Positions 44,954 to 53,889 of a stretch of 64,000 bases of DNA are shown one piece after another. The stretch comes from Agarivorans sp050870875 (GTDB taxonomy: Bacteria; Pseudomonadota; Gammaproteobacteria; Enterobacterales; Celerinatantimonadaceae): assembly GCF_050870875.2 (NCBI RefSeq), contig NZ_CP194041.2, positions 2,418,001-2,482,000 of the forward strand, in the 5' to 3' direction. The first letter of the stretch is position 1, and each line of letters starts with the position of its first letter. The notes under the pieces are model-generated. The model saw nothing but the letters and a program-made list of their open reading frames with translations, did no database searches and had not been told where the DNA came from. A program made the position numbers and the translations under genes.

Positions 44954-45157
44954 ATAGCTGGTTCTCTAGTTTGCGATGCAAGCATCTTAATCTATCCTTA
45001 TTCATAGGTGTTTAAAATTATCAAAAATCTCGACTTAATCCAAATTAATGCGTTAAATCAAAATTTACTTGTTATTTTTTCCTCTACATAAAGACAGCTT
45101 TCTAAACTTAAGGTAATCTTCGCTCAATACAGGCAAGTAATTAGCAGTGAGGAAAGT

Positions 45158-46348
45158 ATGTTTGAGCGTGTTTCCGCGGCCGCGGCAGATCCCATTTTAG
45201 GTTTAACTGAAGCTTTTAAAGCCGATCCCCGTCCTAACAAGATTAATCTAGGAGTCGGTATTTATAAAAACGAAGCTGGTGCAACTCCAGTTTTAAAGAC
45301 CGTTAAAATTGCAGAGCAGAAGTTACTGGAAACGGAAAGTAGTAAGTCTTATCTTAGTATTGAAGGTAATCCTGCTTATGGCTTGGAAGTACAGAAACTG
45401 TTGTTTGGTGAAAATAGTGAAATCGTAAGCAGCCAACGCGCTTTTACGGCTCAGTCGCCAGGTGGTACCGGGGCTCTGCATAATGCCGCTGAATTCGCTT
45501 ATAATCATTTAGGTGTACGTACTGTTTGGGTGAGTAACCCAACTTGGGCCAACCACGGCAATATTTTTAAAGCCTTAGGCCTTGAAGTAAAAGCTTACGA
45601 TTACTACAACCCAGAGACCCAAGATCTCGACTTTGCAGCGATGTTAAGTTCTTTAGAGCACGTTAGTGCGGGCGACTTAGTGCTTTTCCACGGCTGTTGT
45701 CATAATCCTACTGGCATCGACCCAACAATTGAACAATGGCAGCAATTAGCCAATTTAGCAGCAAGCAAAAAGATATTGCCATTGTTTGATTTCGCTTACC
45801 AAGGGTTTTCTATAGGTGTGGAAGAAGACGCCGCTGGTTTGCGACTTTTTGCCGAACAAATTAAAGAGTTAATGGTTGCCAGTTCTTTTTCTAAAAACTT
45901 TGGCTTATATAATGAGCGGGTGGGTGCATTCACTTTGGTTGCTCAAAACAAAGAGCAGGGCGCCGCGGCATTTAGCCAAGTAAAAGCAGGTATTCGAGCG
46001 AACTACTCGAACCCACCATCTCACGGCGCTGCTGTGGTGACTACAATTTTGCAAAACCCAGAGCTAAAAGCGCAATGGCATAGCGAAGTCACAGAGATGC
46101 GTGAGCGGATTAAAGAAATGCGTGACTTGTTTGTTGCCACGTTAGCTGAAAAAGGCGCTGAGGGTGATTACAGCTTTATTCAGCGCCAGAATGGTATGTT
46201 CTCGTTCTCTGGTTTAAGTAAACAACAAGTGCAAATCTTAAAAGAGCAACATGCGGTATATATTGTTGGCTCGGGTCGGATCAGCGTCGCCGGGATGACC
46301 AAAGACAATATGCAAGCATTATGTGAAGCGATAGCAGCGGTTGTGTAG
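45158..46348 (+). CDS. aspC: Aspartate/aromatic aminotransferase
   Basis: A 396-residue PLP class-I aminotransferase of the AspC/TyrB type. Landmarks are YLSIEGNPAY near 66, the substrate-side HGCCHNPTGID near 189, the PLP lysine in SSFSKNFGLYNERVGA near 246, and RANYSNPPSHGA. GAGGAA precedes the ATG. AspC versus TyrB cannot be fully resolved from sequence alone. Confidence 0.93.
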   Translation: MFERVSAAAADPILGLTEAFKADPRPNKINLGVGIYKNEAGATPVLKTVKIAEQKLLETESSKSYLSIEGNPAYGLEVQKLLFGENSEIVSSQRAFTAQSPGGTGALHNAAEFAYNHLGVRTVWVSNPTWANHGNIFKALGLEVKAYDYYNPETQDLDFAAMLSSLEHVSAGDLVLFHGCCHNPTGIDPTIEQWQQLANLAASKKILPLFDFAYQGFSIGVEEDAAGLRLFAEQIKELMVASSFSKNFGLYNERVGAFTLVAQNKEQGAAAFSQVKAGIRANYSNPPSHGAAVVTTILQNPELKAQWHSEVTEMRERIKEMRDLFVATLAEKGAEGDYSFIQRQNGMFSFSGLSKQQVQILKEQHAVYIVGSGRISVAGMTKDNMQALCEAIAAVV

Positions 46349-46358
46349 CAAGTAAACA

Positions 46359-46384
46359 ATAAGGCTTAGCTTGCTAAGCCTTAT
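46359..46384. terminator. Perfect hairpin between convergent aspC and GGDEF gene
   Basis: An 11-bp perfect stem (ataaggcttag with ctaagccttat) and CTTG loop. It overlaps the last codon of the minus-strand gene. The T tract is weak on both strands, so termination is likely but not certain. Confidence 0.6.
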
Positions 46385-47601
46385 CCTATCACGACATTGC
46401 GCCCCTTCTTTTTCGCTTCATACAAGGCATTATCTGCATCTTTTATCACTTCCTCTGCACTGGCGTGTAGATTAGATTTCTCTGCCACTCCAATACTTAC
46501 CGTAATTTGTACCGTATTTTTAGGCTCGGGTTGTTCCCCTCGGCGTGATTTATCGCTGGTATTACGACTGTTATTATCACGAATAGCGAAAGGGGTTTGA
46601 GCAATGAGCTCGCGTATGTCATCTAAAAATATTTTGGCATGCTCGAGTTGCTTGCCCTTAAATAATACAGTGAACTCTTCTCCCCCATAACGAAACACTT
46701 GACCTCCACCTTCAATTTGGTCTAGCTTTGCTGCCACCATCGCCAAGACATCATCACCCACATCATGGCCATAGGTATCATTAAATTTTTTGAAATGGTC
46801 AATATCCACCATGGCTAGGCAATAGTTTTTAGACAATCCAGCTAAGCGCTCGAATAACATGCGTCGACCTAATAATCCGGTGAGCTCATCGCGATAAGCC
46901 AGTTCATGTGAAGCATTAAATCCACTGAACAACATGATTAACATCGATGCCGTAAAAAAAATTGAAGAAATTGCTTCTCTGTCGAGAAAAATCAGCGGAA
47001 AGGTACTGGCTAAGAAACTAAAAAACAGTCCAATCGAAATACTGGTTGGTTTATTGATGAAACGAACAAATGAGATAACCAAACAAAACATGATGAACCC
47101 GAGCGCATTTAGGCTAATCACGAGGCCTTCGAGCGGGTGGGGGCTAAACCATTGTTTAATCATACCTTGCATATCGAGGGCTAAAAAGTCGATGATGATT
47201 GGTATGCTTAGCATTTGTAATGCTAAGCAAATATACCAAACAAGAGCTCGCCGAGTTATCCAGCCGTTATCTTTGACTAATTGATTAAGAAACAAGTTGA
47301 AAGGAATGAATAAACCGAGCACAGTGAAGCAGGTCGAAGCTGTTGGCTCTGCAAGCGGTTGTTGTAAGTAGTTGACTATTAACCAATAACTAAAAGTATT
47401 TACAAGTGCTACCACGAATAACTGCCGTCGGTTAAACTGCAGTGCCAGCATTGTAATAATGGTAGCGAAGCCATAGGGTAACCAATAAATGAGTTCGCGA
47501 ATATTAGTAGACAAGCTTGAATACCAAATTAGTGCCCCTGTCGCTATCATCAAAATGGCGAGGGACGGGAATACATTATGGCTTGTTAAGCGACTTTCCA
47601 T
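46381..47601 (-). CDS. Membrane diguanylate cyclase (GGDEF)
   Basis: A 406-residue protein: six to seven N-terminal membrane helices covering about residues 12-220, then a GGDEF domain with DELTGLLGRR, VDIDHFKKFNDTYGHDVGD and the intact active site RYGGEEF. It should make c-di-GMP from two GTP. The residues upstream of GGEEF (EGGG) do not form the RxxD inhibitory site, so product inhibition is probably lacking. ATG 47601 is preferred over a TTG three codons earlier. Confidence 0.88.
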   Translation of the reverse strand: MESRLTSHNVFPSLAILMIATGALIWYSSLSTNIRELIYWLPYGFATIITMLALQFNRRQLFVVALVNTFSYWLIVNYLQQPLAEPTASTCFTVLGLFIPFNLFLNQLVKDNGWITRRALVWYICLALQMLSIPIIIDFLALDMQGMIKQWFSPHPLEGLVISLNALGFIMFCLVISFVRFINKPTSISIGLFFSFLASTFPLIFLDREAISSIFFTASMLIMLFSGFNASHELAYRDELTGLLGRRMLFERLAGLSKNYCLAMVDIDHFKKFNDTYGHDVGDDVLAMVAAKLDQIEGGGQVFRYGGEEFTVLFKGKQLEHAKIFLDDIRELIAQTPFAIRDNNSRNTSDKSRRGEQPEPKNTVQITVSIGVAEKSNLHASAEEVIKDADNALYEAKKKGRNVVIG

Positions 47602-47776
47602 AAATTTCAAGTAATTGAGTTTGGAATGATTTTATAGAATATTTAACTAATTTAAAATCGATATAGGCCAATAAGCAGTCTGGCCTCGAAGTTTTCTACA
47701 GTAACTGCATATTAGTCTTTGATATTATGCAGTTACTGTTCTAATTTTACTGTAACGAAAAAATACGGAGCAGCGC

Positions 47777-49315
47777 ATGAGTGACTTTCTGTTCATTGAT
47801 GATACTGAAGAACCAGTAAAAAAAGTTACCAAAGCATCTTGGAAGTTATTGGTTATTGATGATGAAGCTGAAATTCACTCGGTAACGCGCTTAGTGCTGT
47901 CTGGGGTTGAAATTGATGGTTATCAGTTAGAGTTTCTTTCTGCTTATAGTGCGGAGGAGGCGCGCCAAATATTTAATGAGCATGATGATATCGCGATTGC
48001 TTTAGTCGATGTGGTGATGGAAACCGATCATGCTGGCTTGGAATTAGTTCGCTGGATCCGCGAAACCAAAGAAAACCATGCTACGCGGTTGATTTTAAGG
48101 ACCGGTCAGCCAGGGCAGGCTCCAGAAGAGTCGGTGATTAAAGATTACGATATCAATGATTATAAGAGCAAAACAGAATTAACCGCCACCAAGTTAAAAA
48201 CCATTACTTATTCAGCGATCCGTTCTTACCGAGATATTCTATTCATCGAACGTCATCGCTCTGGTTTGTTGAAGGTTATCGAGTCCACATCCTTAGTTTT
48301 AAAGAGTAAAACACTTTACCACTTCGGATCAGCGGTGTTAGAGCAGTTGGTTGAATTGTTTCAGTTAGAAACGTCGGCAATGTATATCACCACCTTAACT
48401 GAAGACGTATTACATCATCAGTCGTTTAATGTATTGGCTGCGACCGGTGATTTTGTGACGAATGAGCACAATGAATCTGATTTTGATCAGAGTAAGATCC
48501 CTGATAACGTAAAAGCATTGCTCAAACACGCGTTACAAGAGCGTAGAACCATCGTAAATGAAGACTGTTATGTTGGATTTTATTCAACCGATAATCGCAG
48601 TGTTAGTCTGCTTTATGTACAACATGAAAAACCGCTTGATGATATAGAAAAGGGCTTGTTAGAAGTATTTGCGACTAATATCGCATTAACTTTTGAAAAC
48701 CTCACGATTAAAGAAGAGATCCAAGATACCCAAAAAGAACTTATTTTCATTATTGGTGACGCCATCGAACAACGTAGTAAAGAAACTGGGTCACACGTTA
48801 AACGGGTGTCGTTGATTTGCGAACTAATGGCTAAAAAATTAAATTTTGACCCTGAATTTGTTGAATTGTTTAAATACGCGGCCCCATTACATGATTTGGG
48901 TAAGATTGCTATACCGGAGTCGATTCTGCATAAACCTGGTAAGCTAGATGCTCAGGAGTGGGAGGTGATGCAAACTCACGCTCAAGTTGGTCACGATTTG
49001 CTTGCCGATTCCAATAAGATTATTGCCCGTCTCGGAGCCGAAATATCTATTTGCCATCATGAAAAATGGGATGGTAGCGGATATCCTCGTCAATTAGCGG
49101 GGGAAGACATTCCTTTAGTGGGCCGAATCATGGCTATTACCGATGTATTTGATGCTTTGGGGTCGAAGCGCTCTTATAAAGAGCCCTGGTCGAACGCAGA
49201 AATCAAACAATTTATCATCGAACAAAAAGGAAAACACTTTGATCCAACCTTAGTTGATCTGTTAATCGAGAATTTTGACGAGTTCTTAGAAATTCGCAAC
49301 AGCCATCCGGATTAA
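47777..49315 (+). CDS. Response regulator with DUF3369 and HD-GYP domains
   Basis: A 512-residue cytosolic protein. A receiver domain (VIDDEAEIH near 28, phospho-Asp in ALVDVVMETDHAG near 75) is followed by a DUF3369 GAF-like middle domain (about 160-310) and a HD-GYP phosphodiesterase domain: GSHVKRVS, HDLGKIAIPESILHKPG near 375, and HHEKWDGSGYPRQLAGEDIPL near 430. All expected HD-GYP motifs are present, so it likely degrades c-di-GMP to GMP. GGAG lies upstream of the start. No cognate kinase is adjacent. Confidence 0.9.
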   Translation: MSDFLFIDDTEEPVKKVTKASWKLLVIDDEAEIHSVTRLVLSGVEIDGYQLEFLSAYSAEEARQIFNEHDDIAIALVDVVMETDHAGLELVRWIRETKENHATRLILRTGQPGQAPEESVIKDYDINDYKSKTELTATKLKTITYSAIRSYRDILFIERHRSGLLKVIESTSLVLKSKTLYHFGSAVLEQLVELFQLETSAMYITTLTEDVLHHQSFNVLAATGDFVTNEHNESDFDQSKIPDNVKALLKHALQERRTIVNEDCYVGFYSTDNRSVSLLYVQHEKPLDDIEKGLLEVFATNIALTFENLTIKEEIQDTQKELIFIIGDAIEQRSKETGSHVKRVSLICELMAKKLNFDPEFVELFKYAAPLHDLGKIAIPESILHKPGKLDAQEWEVMQTHAQVGHDLLADSNKIIARLGAEISICHHEKWDGSGYPRQLAGEDIPLVGRIMAITDVFDALGSKRSYKEPWSNAEIKQFIIEQKGKHFDPTLVDLLIENFDEFLEIRNSHPD

Positions 49316-49453
49316 CGATCGATAGCTAATAGGCCAAAGGCTAATATTTTCGTGTTATTGCATTGAATTTACTTAATAAAAAGCGCATTCTCTTCATTTA
49401 ACTAGCTCTGTGCCTAAGCGCTCAGAGCTCAGCTATATCGAATAGGCGCTACA

Positions 49454-49999
49454 GTGGCACTAAAACCCACCATCTATAAATTGCGGATCTCTCTCTCTGA
49501 TTTAAACCGTAATTACTATGACACACTCAATTTAACCATTGCCCAACACCCTTCTGAAACGCTTGAAAGGATGATGGCTCGGGTAATGGCTTATTGCCAC
49601 AGTGCAGAACAAGGTTTGGAGTTTACCAAGGGCTTAAGTGAAATCGAACAGCCCGACCTTTGGTCGAAGTCTCTCGATGGTCAGGTTCAACTATGGATTG
49701 ATGTGGGGGAACCCAGTGCTGAACGCATTAAGAAGGCGACGCGTCTCGCGGAAACGGTAAAAGTGTATAGTTTTAACTCTAAATCAAATACTTGGTGGCA
49801 ACAAATCCAAGGAAAACTGACTCGGTTGGATTTGCAAGTTTGGCAACTTGATTGGCAAGAGGTTTGTAAACTGGCATCTTATGTGGAGCGAACCATGGAT
49901 CTATCGGTGACGATTACCGAACAATCTGCCTATGTCACGATTGGTAGTCATGAATTAGATATTAACTGGAAGCCGCTTCAGTTGCCGATTTCAGATTAA
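49454..49999 (+). CDS. yaeQ: YaeQ family protein
   Basis: A 181-residue protein beginning MALKPTIYKLRISLSDLNRNYYD, closely matching YaeQ, which has a PD-(D/E)XK nuclease-like fold (ETLERMMARVMAYC; LWIDVGEPSAERIKKA). The biochemical role is not established; E. coli YaeQ can suppress rfaH loss. Start is GTG 49454. Confidence 0.9.
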   Translation: MALKPTIYKLRISLSDLNRNYYDTLNLTIAQHPSETLERMMARVMAYCHSAEQGLEFTKGLSEIEQPDLWSKSLDGQVQLWIDVGEPSAERIKKATRLAETVKVYSFNSKSNTWWQQIQGKLTRLDLQVWQLDWQEVCKLASYVERTMDLSVTITEQSAYVTIGSHELDINWKPLQLPISD

Positions 50000-50056
50000 G
50001 TGAGAGTTAAAATATTCAAGCTTAATTCCACCAGCATTATTAACTATATGAATCGC

Positions 50057-50389
50057 TTAACCACAACATTTTTTATATTTTTTACCGCTGCCACAATCGC
50101 AAGGGTCATTGCGTTTTGGGGTTTTATCAAAAATAGCTGTTTGCGGTGTATCTAATAAAACTTTTAGCGCTTGGATATCTTCCTCGGTCTCAGGTGCTAA
50201 GACGATATTGGCAATCAGTTGTAGCTCTGATAACTGGGTTTCAAGCTCAAGCTTTCGCGCCTCAGTTTGTACTCTCAGCTGAAGAGGATTTTCAGCCGAA
50301 CCTGGCTTGATGTTTCGTTTTGTACTAAAACCAAAACTCTCATATTTAGGTCTTTTCTCGATTTTTCCCTTATAAAAAAACTTTGACAT
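50057..50389 (-). CDS. SEC-C/SWIM-motif metal-binding protein
   Basis: A 110-residue protein of the PBPRA1643-type family. The N-terminus is basic (SKFFYKGKIEKRPKYESFG), the centre is helical, and the end is a zinc SEC-C motif DPCDCGSGKKYKKCCG. SEC-C tails usually bind zinc and contact SecB or the ribosome in other proteins. ATG 50389 is taken over the adjacent GTG. Function unknown. Confidence 0.8.
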   Translation of the reverse strand: MSKFFYKGKIEKRPKYESFGFSTKRNIKPGSAENPLQLRVQTEARKLELETQLSELQLIANIVLAPETEEDIQALKVLLDTPQTAIFDKTPKRNDPCDCGSGKKYKKCCG

Positions 50390-50392
50390 CAC

Positions 50393-50986
50393 TCGAGTCC
50401 TCTCGCTAAAAAATAATACGGAGCATGCTTATACAGCAATTACGAGGCTAAAGAAACCTTCTCGTTAGGTAAAGTTTAATAGCTTGTGGACCCGACTTAA
50501 CTCATAAGGCAATGCAAATTTATCATTGGCATTTTTTACTCTAGCCAAGAGTGAAGTCTAAGACGGCAAGCATAAGCTTTCTATAGAGAGGTCATTTGCA
50601 TCGGGACGTTCAATGGATAAAAAAAAACCACTACATAATAGAGTGGTGTCCATAAGGGAGGATTTGTTTTCAGCCATCACTGAAAATGTATCGTCATCAA
50701 GCAAACAGTGACGATGAAAGTAGTTTAAAAACGCGAGAGCTAATCAAATATTTGATAAGTTCTATTTGATTAAAGCAGAGCATCTCAGTTTTATTAACTG
50801 TAAACATTAACAGTTGTGAAACCGAACGACTTGTACGCGATATTTATGTCTTTCTATTTAGTACAAAAATTGACATGTCTTTCACTTATAGGGCAGTCTA
50901 TCAAGCAAACTTTCCCTTGATTATGGTTGGGATAGATTGGTGAATAGTGTATATATGTAGCCAATGCCATTTATGTAGATTTAACA
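50393..50986. other. 594-bp intergenic region holding a candidate sRNA
   Basis: No protein gene seen. It contains the three-hairpin minus-strand structure ending at 50621, and AT-rich DNA with an inverted repeat (aatcaaatatttgat, near 50743) to its right. Confidence 0.5.
50615..50720 (-). ncRNA. Candidate small RNA with three hairpins and anti-SD loop
   Basis: Read on the minus strand: hairpin 1 ATCGTCA/TGACGAT (50715-50690, 12-base loop), hairpin 2 TTTTCAG/CTGAAAA (50686-50667, 6-base loop), a single-stranded segment with UCCUCCCU (50662-50655), then terminator ACCACT/AGTGGT (50647-50627) followed by at least eight T. No protein gene on this strand explains the terminator. The shape and the exposed anti-Shine-Dalgarno segment fit a trans-acting sRNA. 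The 5' end and promoter are not defined. Confidence 0.45.
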
Positions 50987-51283
50987 ATGCCTAGACCCAA
51001 AATACCTCGCAATATATGCGGTACGGCAGCAGATAGCTGTTTTAAGCCAAATCGGATCCCAATGAGTGAACTGGAGAAGGTTCAGTTGGATAAAGACGAA
51101 TTTGAAGCTTTACGTTTGGTTGACCAAATGAAAATGCAACAGCAAAAAGCGGCAATAGAAATGGGGGTTTCACGGCAAACTCTTGCCAATATTCTTAAGT
51201 CAGCTCGCTTTAAGGTAGTCGATTGCTTAAGTAATGGTAAAGCGTTAATGATGCATAGTGAAAATGATGAGAATATTGAGTGA
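50987..51283 (+). CDS. DUF134 helix-turn-helix protein
   Basis: A 98-residue protein starting MPRPKIPRNIC, the DUF134 hallmark, with a C-terminal helix-turn-helix (QQKAAIEMGVSRQTLANILKSAR). Probably a small DNA-binding regulator, often found near redox or iron-sulfur genes; no such partner is adjacent here. Confidence 0.85.
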   Translation: MPRPKIPRNICGTAADSCFKPNRIPMSELEKVQLDKDEFEALRLVDQMKMQQQKAAIEMGVSRQTLANILKSARFKVVDCLSNGKALMMHSENDENIE

Positions 51284-51476
51284 AGCTAAAGCGGAGCATG
51301 TTTAAAACAAAAACGCTGAGATAACAAATTGTTGCTTCACTTAAAGGCTCCAATCCTATCGGGCATGGTTATCTACATGTCGTTTTATCGAAGAGCACCA
51401 GGGTGAAACCGATTGCAATCGTTATAGGGCTAAGTAAAATCTTGTTCGCTCGTTTAGAACAACTATAGGTATCGGC

Positions 51477-53075
51477 ATGTCAGAAGTTATAATTAACAGT
51501 TTTTATTGTCATTTACGGGCAAAAACTAAGTATATAAATTGGATTATTCCTTTCTGCGTTTGTGTATGTGTTGTGTTTGCGGTTCATTACGTGTTAGTTC
51601 ACCGTGAGTTAAAATTATTAGAAAGTTATGGTGATTCTGCTTTTGCAACAGCAATGGATATTGGAAACGAGGTCGATCACAGTATCCGCATCGCAAATAG
51701 TGTTAAAGATGACTTTTGCTCTAGTAGCGATATCCGTTTTTTGACAGAAGTGATGTTTGCGTATGAGTATATAGTCGATGTTGGTCGAGTTGATAATGGC
51801 CATGTGGCTTGTACCGTTAAGCTTGGTTCCTTAACCCCCCCAGTAGAGCTTGGCACCTACACTATTAAACACAAAGAAAAGCTGATTCAACAGGATAATG
51901 GTCTGTCTGCAAAAGAAGCGAGTAATATAAGAGTATTTTCCAAGGGAAGTGTGATTGTCAGCGTTAACGACATGTTTTTTCATAATGTTGACTTATCGTC
52001 TCTATCTTTACATGGCATGGGGGGGATCTTATACAACAAACAAACTAAGCAAGTGGTTCAAAAGTTTGGAGAAGTTTCCGAGATAGATGTTTCTAGTCTA
52101 TTAGGAAAGCAAAACTTTAATTGGTTACCGTTACCGAATAACTTCTTGGAGCATCGAGAATGTAACGATGACTATAATATTTGCTTAGTGGTGTTTCAAA
52201 TCAAGCCCGGCATTTATCAATTGGATCTATTTTTGATAGTCTTTCTTGGTCTGATTGGATTCTCAATTGGTAAGTTATTTTTATGGAAATATAAAGATTA
52301 CTACTACGGGCAGCAAGCATTTACCAGAGCCCTGAGTCATGCGATAAACAATAATCAAATCTATCCGGTTTATCAGCCAAAGGTTCATTTAAGCAACGGT
52401 AAAATGGCTGGGGTTGAGGCGTTAGCGCGATGGCACGATCCGCAATTAGGGCAGATTTCGCCAGAAATCTTTATTGCTGCAGCAGAACAATCACTACTGA
52501 TTAGTAAACTAACGCGTAAGTTTATCGTGAAGGTTTTCGATGATCTAAATACCCCTGAGTTTGTGAATGCTGGTTATACCGTGAGTATTAACATTGCAAT
52601 TTCAACCTTGTTAGAAGAAGATTTTTTCGATTTTATTGAAAGTCAGCGGATTAAAACGCAACTGCCAACAGAAAATATTATTTTAGAAATCACGGAACGT
52701 TCTTCCGCTGACTTCAAGCAGATGTCTGCCTATGCCAAGCGATTTTCGAGAGCGGGTTATAAAATATCTTTAGATGACTTCGGTACGGGAATGTCCAACC
52801 TTACTTGGATAAATACCTTTGAACCGAATGAAATCAAAATAGACAAAGAGTTTACTCAGGCGATTGACTGCGACACTCTAAATAAATTAACTCTGGAAGG
52901 TATATTTGGCTTGTTAGAGAAGTTCAACGTGCACGTTGTTTTTGAAGGGATCGAAACACAAGTGCAATTGAACTATATATTGCAACGTTCACCTCAAGCG
53001 ATCGGCCAAGGCTGGCTGTTTGCTAAGCCGCTAGAGCCATCGGCTCTATTTGATTATATTGAGCGAGATGGTTAA
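51477..53075 (+). CDS. CSS-motif EAL phosphodiesterase
   Basis: A 532-residue membrane protein. A helix (WIIPFCVCVCVVFAVHYVLV) leads to a periplasmic CSS-motif domain (CSSSDIRFL near 82 with a second Cys near 112), then a second helix near 255 and an EAL domain: GVEALARWHDPQLG, NIAISTL, LEITERS, LDDFGTGMSNL, IKIDKEFTQ, EGIETQ. Catalytic residues look intact, so c-di-GMP hydrolysis is expected. In related E. coli proteins the CSS disulfide state controls activity. Confidence 0.9.
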   Translation: MSEVIINSFYCHLRAKTKYINWIIPFCVCVCVVFAVHYVLVHRELKLLESYGDSAFATAMDIGNEVDHSIRIANSVKDDFCSSSDIRFLTEVMFAYEYIVDVGRVDNGHVACTVKLGSLTPPVELGTYTIKHKEKLIQQDNGLSAKEASNIRVFSKGSVIVSVNDMFFHNVDLSSLSLHGMGGILYNKQTKQVVQKFGEVSEIDVSSLLGKQNFNWLPLPNNFLEHRECNDDYNICLVVFQIKPGIYQLDLFLIVFLGLIGFSIGKLFLWKYKDYYYGQQAFTRALSHAINNNQIYPVYQPKVHLSNGKMAGVEALARWHDPQLGQISPEIFIAAAEQSLLISKLTRKFIVKVFDDLNTPEFVNAGYTVSINIAISTLLEEDFFDFIESQRIKTQLPTENIILEITERSSADFKQMSAYAKRFSRAGYKISLDDFGTGMSNLTWINTFEPNEIKIDKEFTQAIDCDTLNKLTLEGIFGLLEKFNVHVVFEGIETQVQLNYILQRSPQAIGQGWLFAKPLEPSALFDYIERDG

Positions 53076-53310
53076 TACCTCGATTGTTTGAAGTCTGCAT
53101 GTTGCTTTTTATTCGAGGGTAATTGAGAGCCGTAGCTAACAGCTTCTTAGTATTTTTTCTACACCGAGTTGTATCGCAAACAGCATCGGCTTAAGCTCGA
53201 GTGGTAGGCTTACAATAAGCGGTGTCGAGATTCTAATAAGGAAGAACCAGCTTGCTTGATGCAGAAAGTAGCGGTTTTTCAGTTTTATCGAAAGCAATAT
53301 ATTTAGAATA

Positions 53311-53338
53311 AAAAGCCCAAGCTGGTGCCTGGGCTTTT
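53311..53338 (-). terminator. Terminator after cohesin-like gene A
   Basis: A 9-bp stem aaaagccca/tgggctttt with a 10-base loop and A/T runs at both ends, 13 bp from the stop codon. Confidence 0.8.
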
Positions 53339-53350
53339 AACTTGGTGAAC

Positions 53351-53878
53351 TTAAGCTGGAAGTGAAGCGTGAGCTTTTCGTCTAAATCCCATAACGCCAA
53401 GCCCCATCAACAACATCGCCAGTGACGCTGGTTCTGATACTTGAGGCGTGTTGGCGATTTGGTCACCAAATGAATCTGCGATATAGACGTTTATTAACTC
53501 AAATGATTCGGCTGAAAAAGCCGACTGAGCGGTAAAGCTCGCACTGGCTAGTTCAAACACGCCAACCGGAACGTCTAGGCTATCAAACCATAGGCTGTAA
53601 ACACTTAGTGTATTACTGGCTGATAAGAACGCATCGGTTACCATTGCCCACTGGGTGTTTAAGACATTAAATCCGCTGTCTTGGTAGCTGGCCAAGGTTT
53701 CATCAAAGCGCAGACCAAAATCTAGTTCGGCGATATCTGCTGCCGAATTATCAACCATCATACGTACATCCACTAAGTCACCAGTGGCATATTGACTGGC
53801 ATTTGTTTCCAGTGAGATAAACGCTGCATTGGCTTGTAATGTGAACAATGTTGCAAGCAGTGTGATTATATATTTCAT
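53351..53878 (-). CDS. Cohesin-like PEP-CTERM protein, copy A
   Basis: A 175-residue exported protein: signal peptide (KYIITLLATLFTLQANA), a single domain of about 115 residues with a cohesin-like pattern (GDLVDVRMMVDNSAADIAEL then DFGLRFDETLASYQ), and a C-terminal PEP-CTERM-type signal: VSEPASL, a hydrophobic helix, then basic RRKAHA. PEP-CTERM proteins are sorted by exosortase. ATG 53878 follows AAGGGAA and lies 11 bases after the dockerin-enzyme stop, so the pair is one operon. The cohesin call is by pattern and by its dockerin partner; other beta-sandwich domains are possible. Confidence 0.75.
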   Translation of the reverse strand: MKYIITLLATLFTLQANAAFISLETNASQYATGDLVDVRMMVDNSAADIAELDFGLRFDETLASYQDSGFNVLNTQWAMVTDAFLSASNTLSVYSLWFDSLDVPVGVFELASASFTAQSAFSAESFELINVYIADSFGDQIANTPQVSEPASLAMLLMGLGVMGFRRKAHASLPA

Positions 53879-53889
53879 CGGTAATTCCC

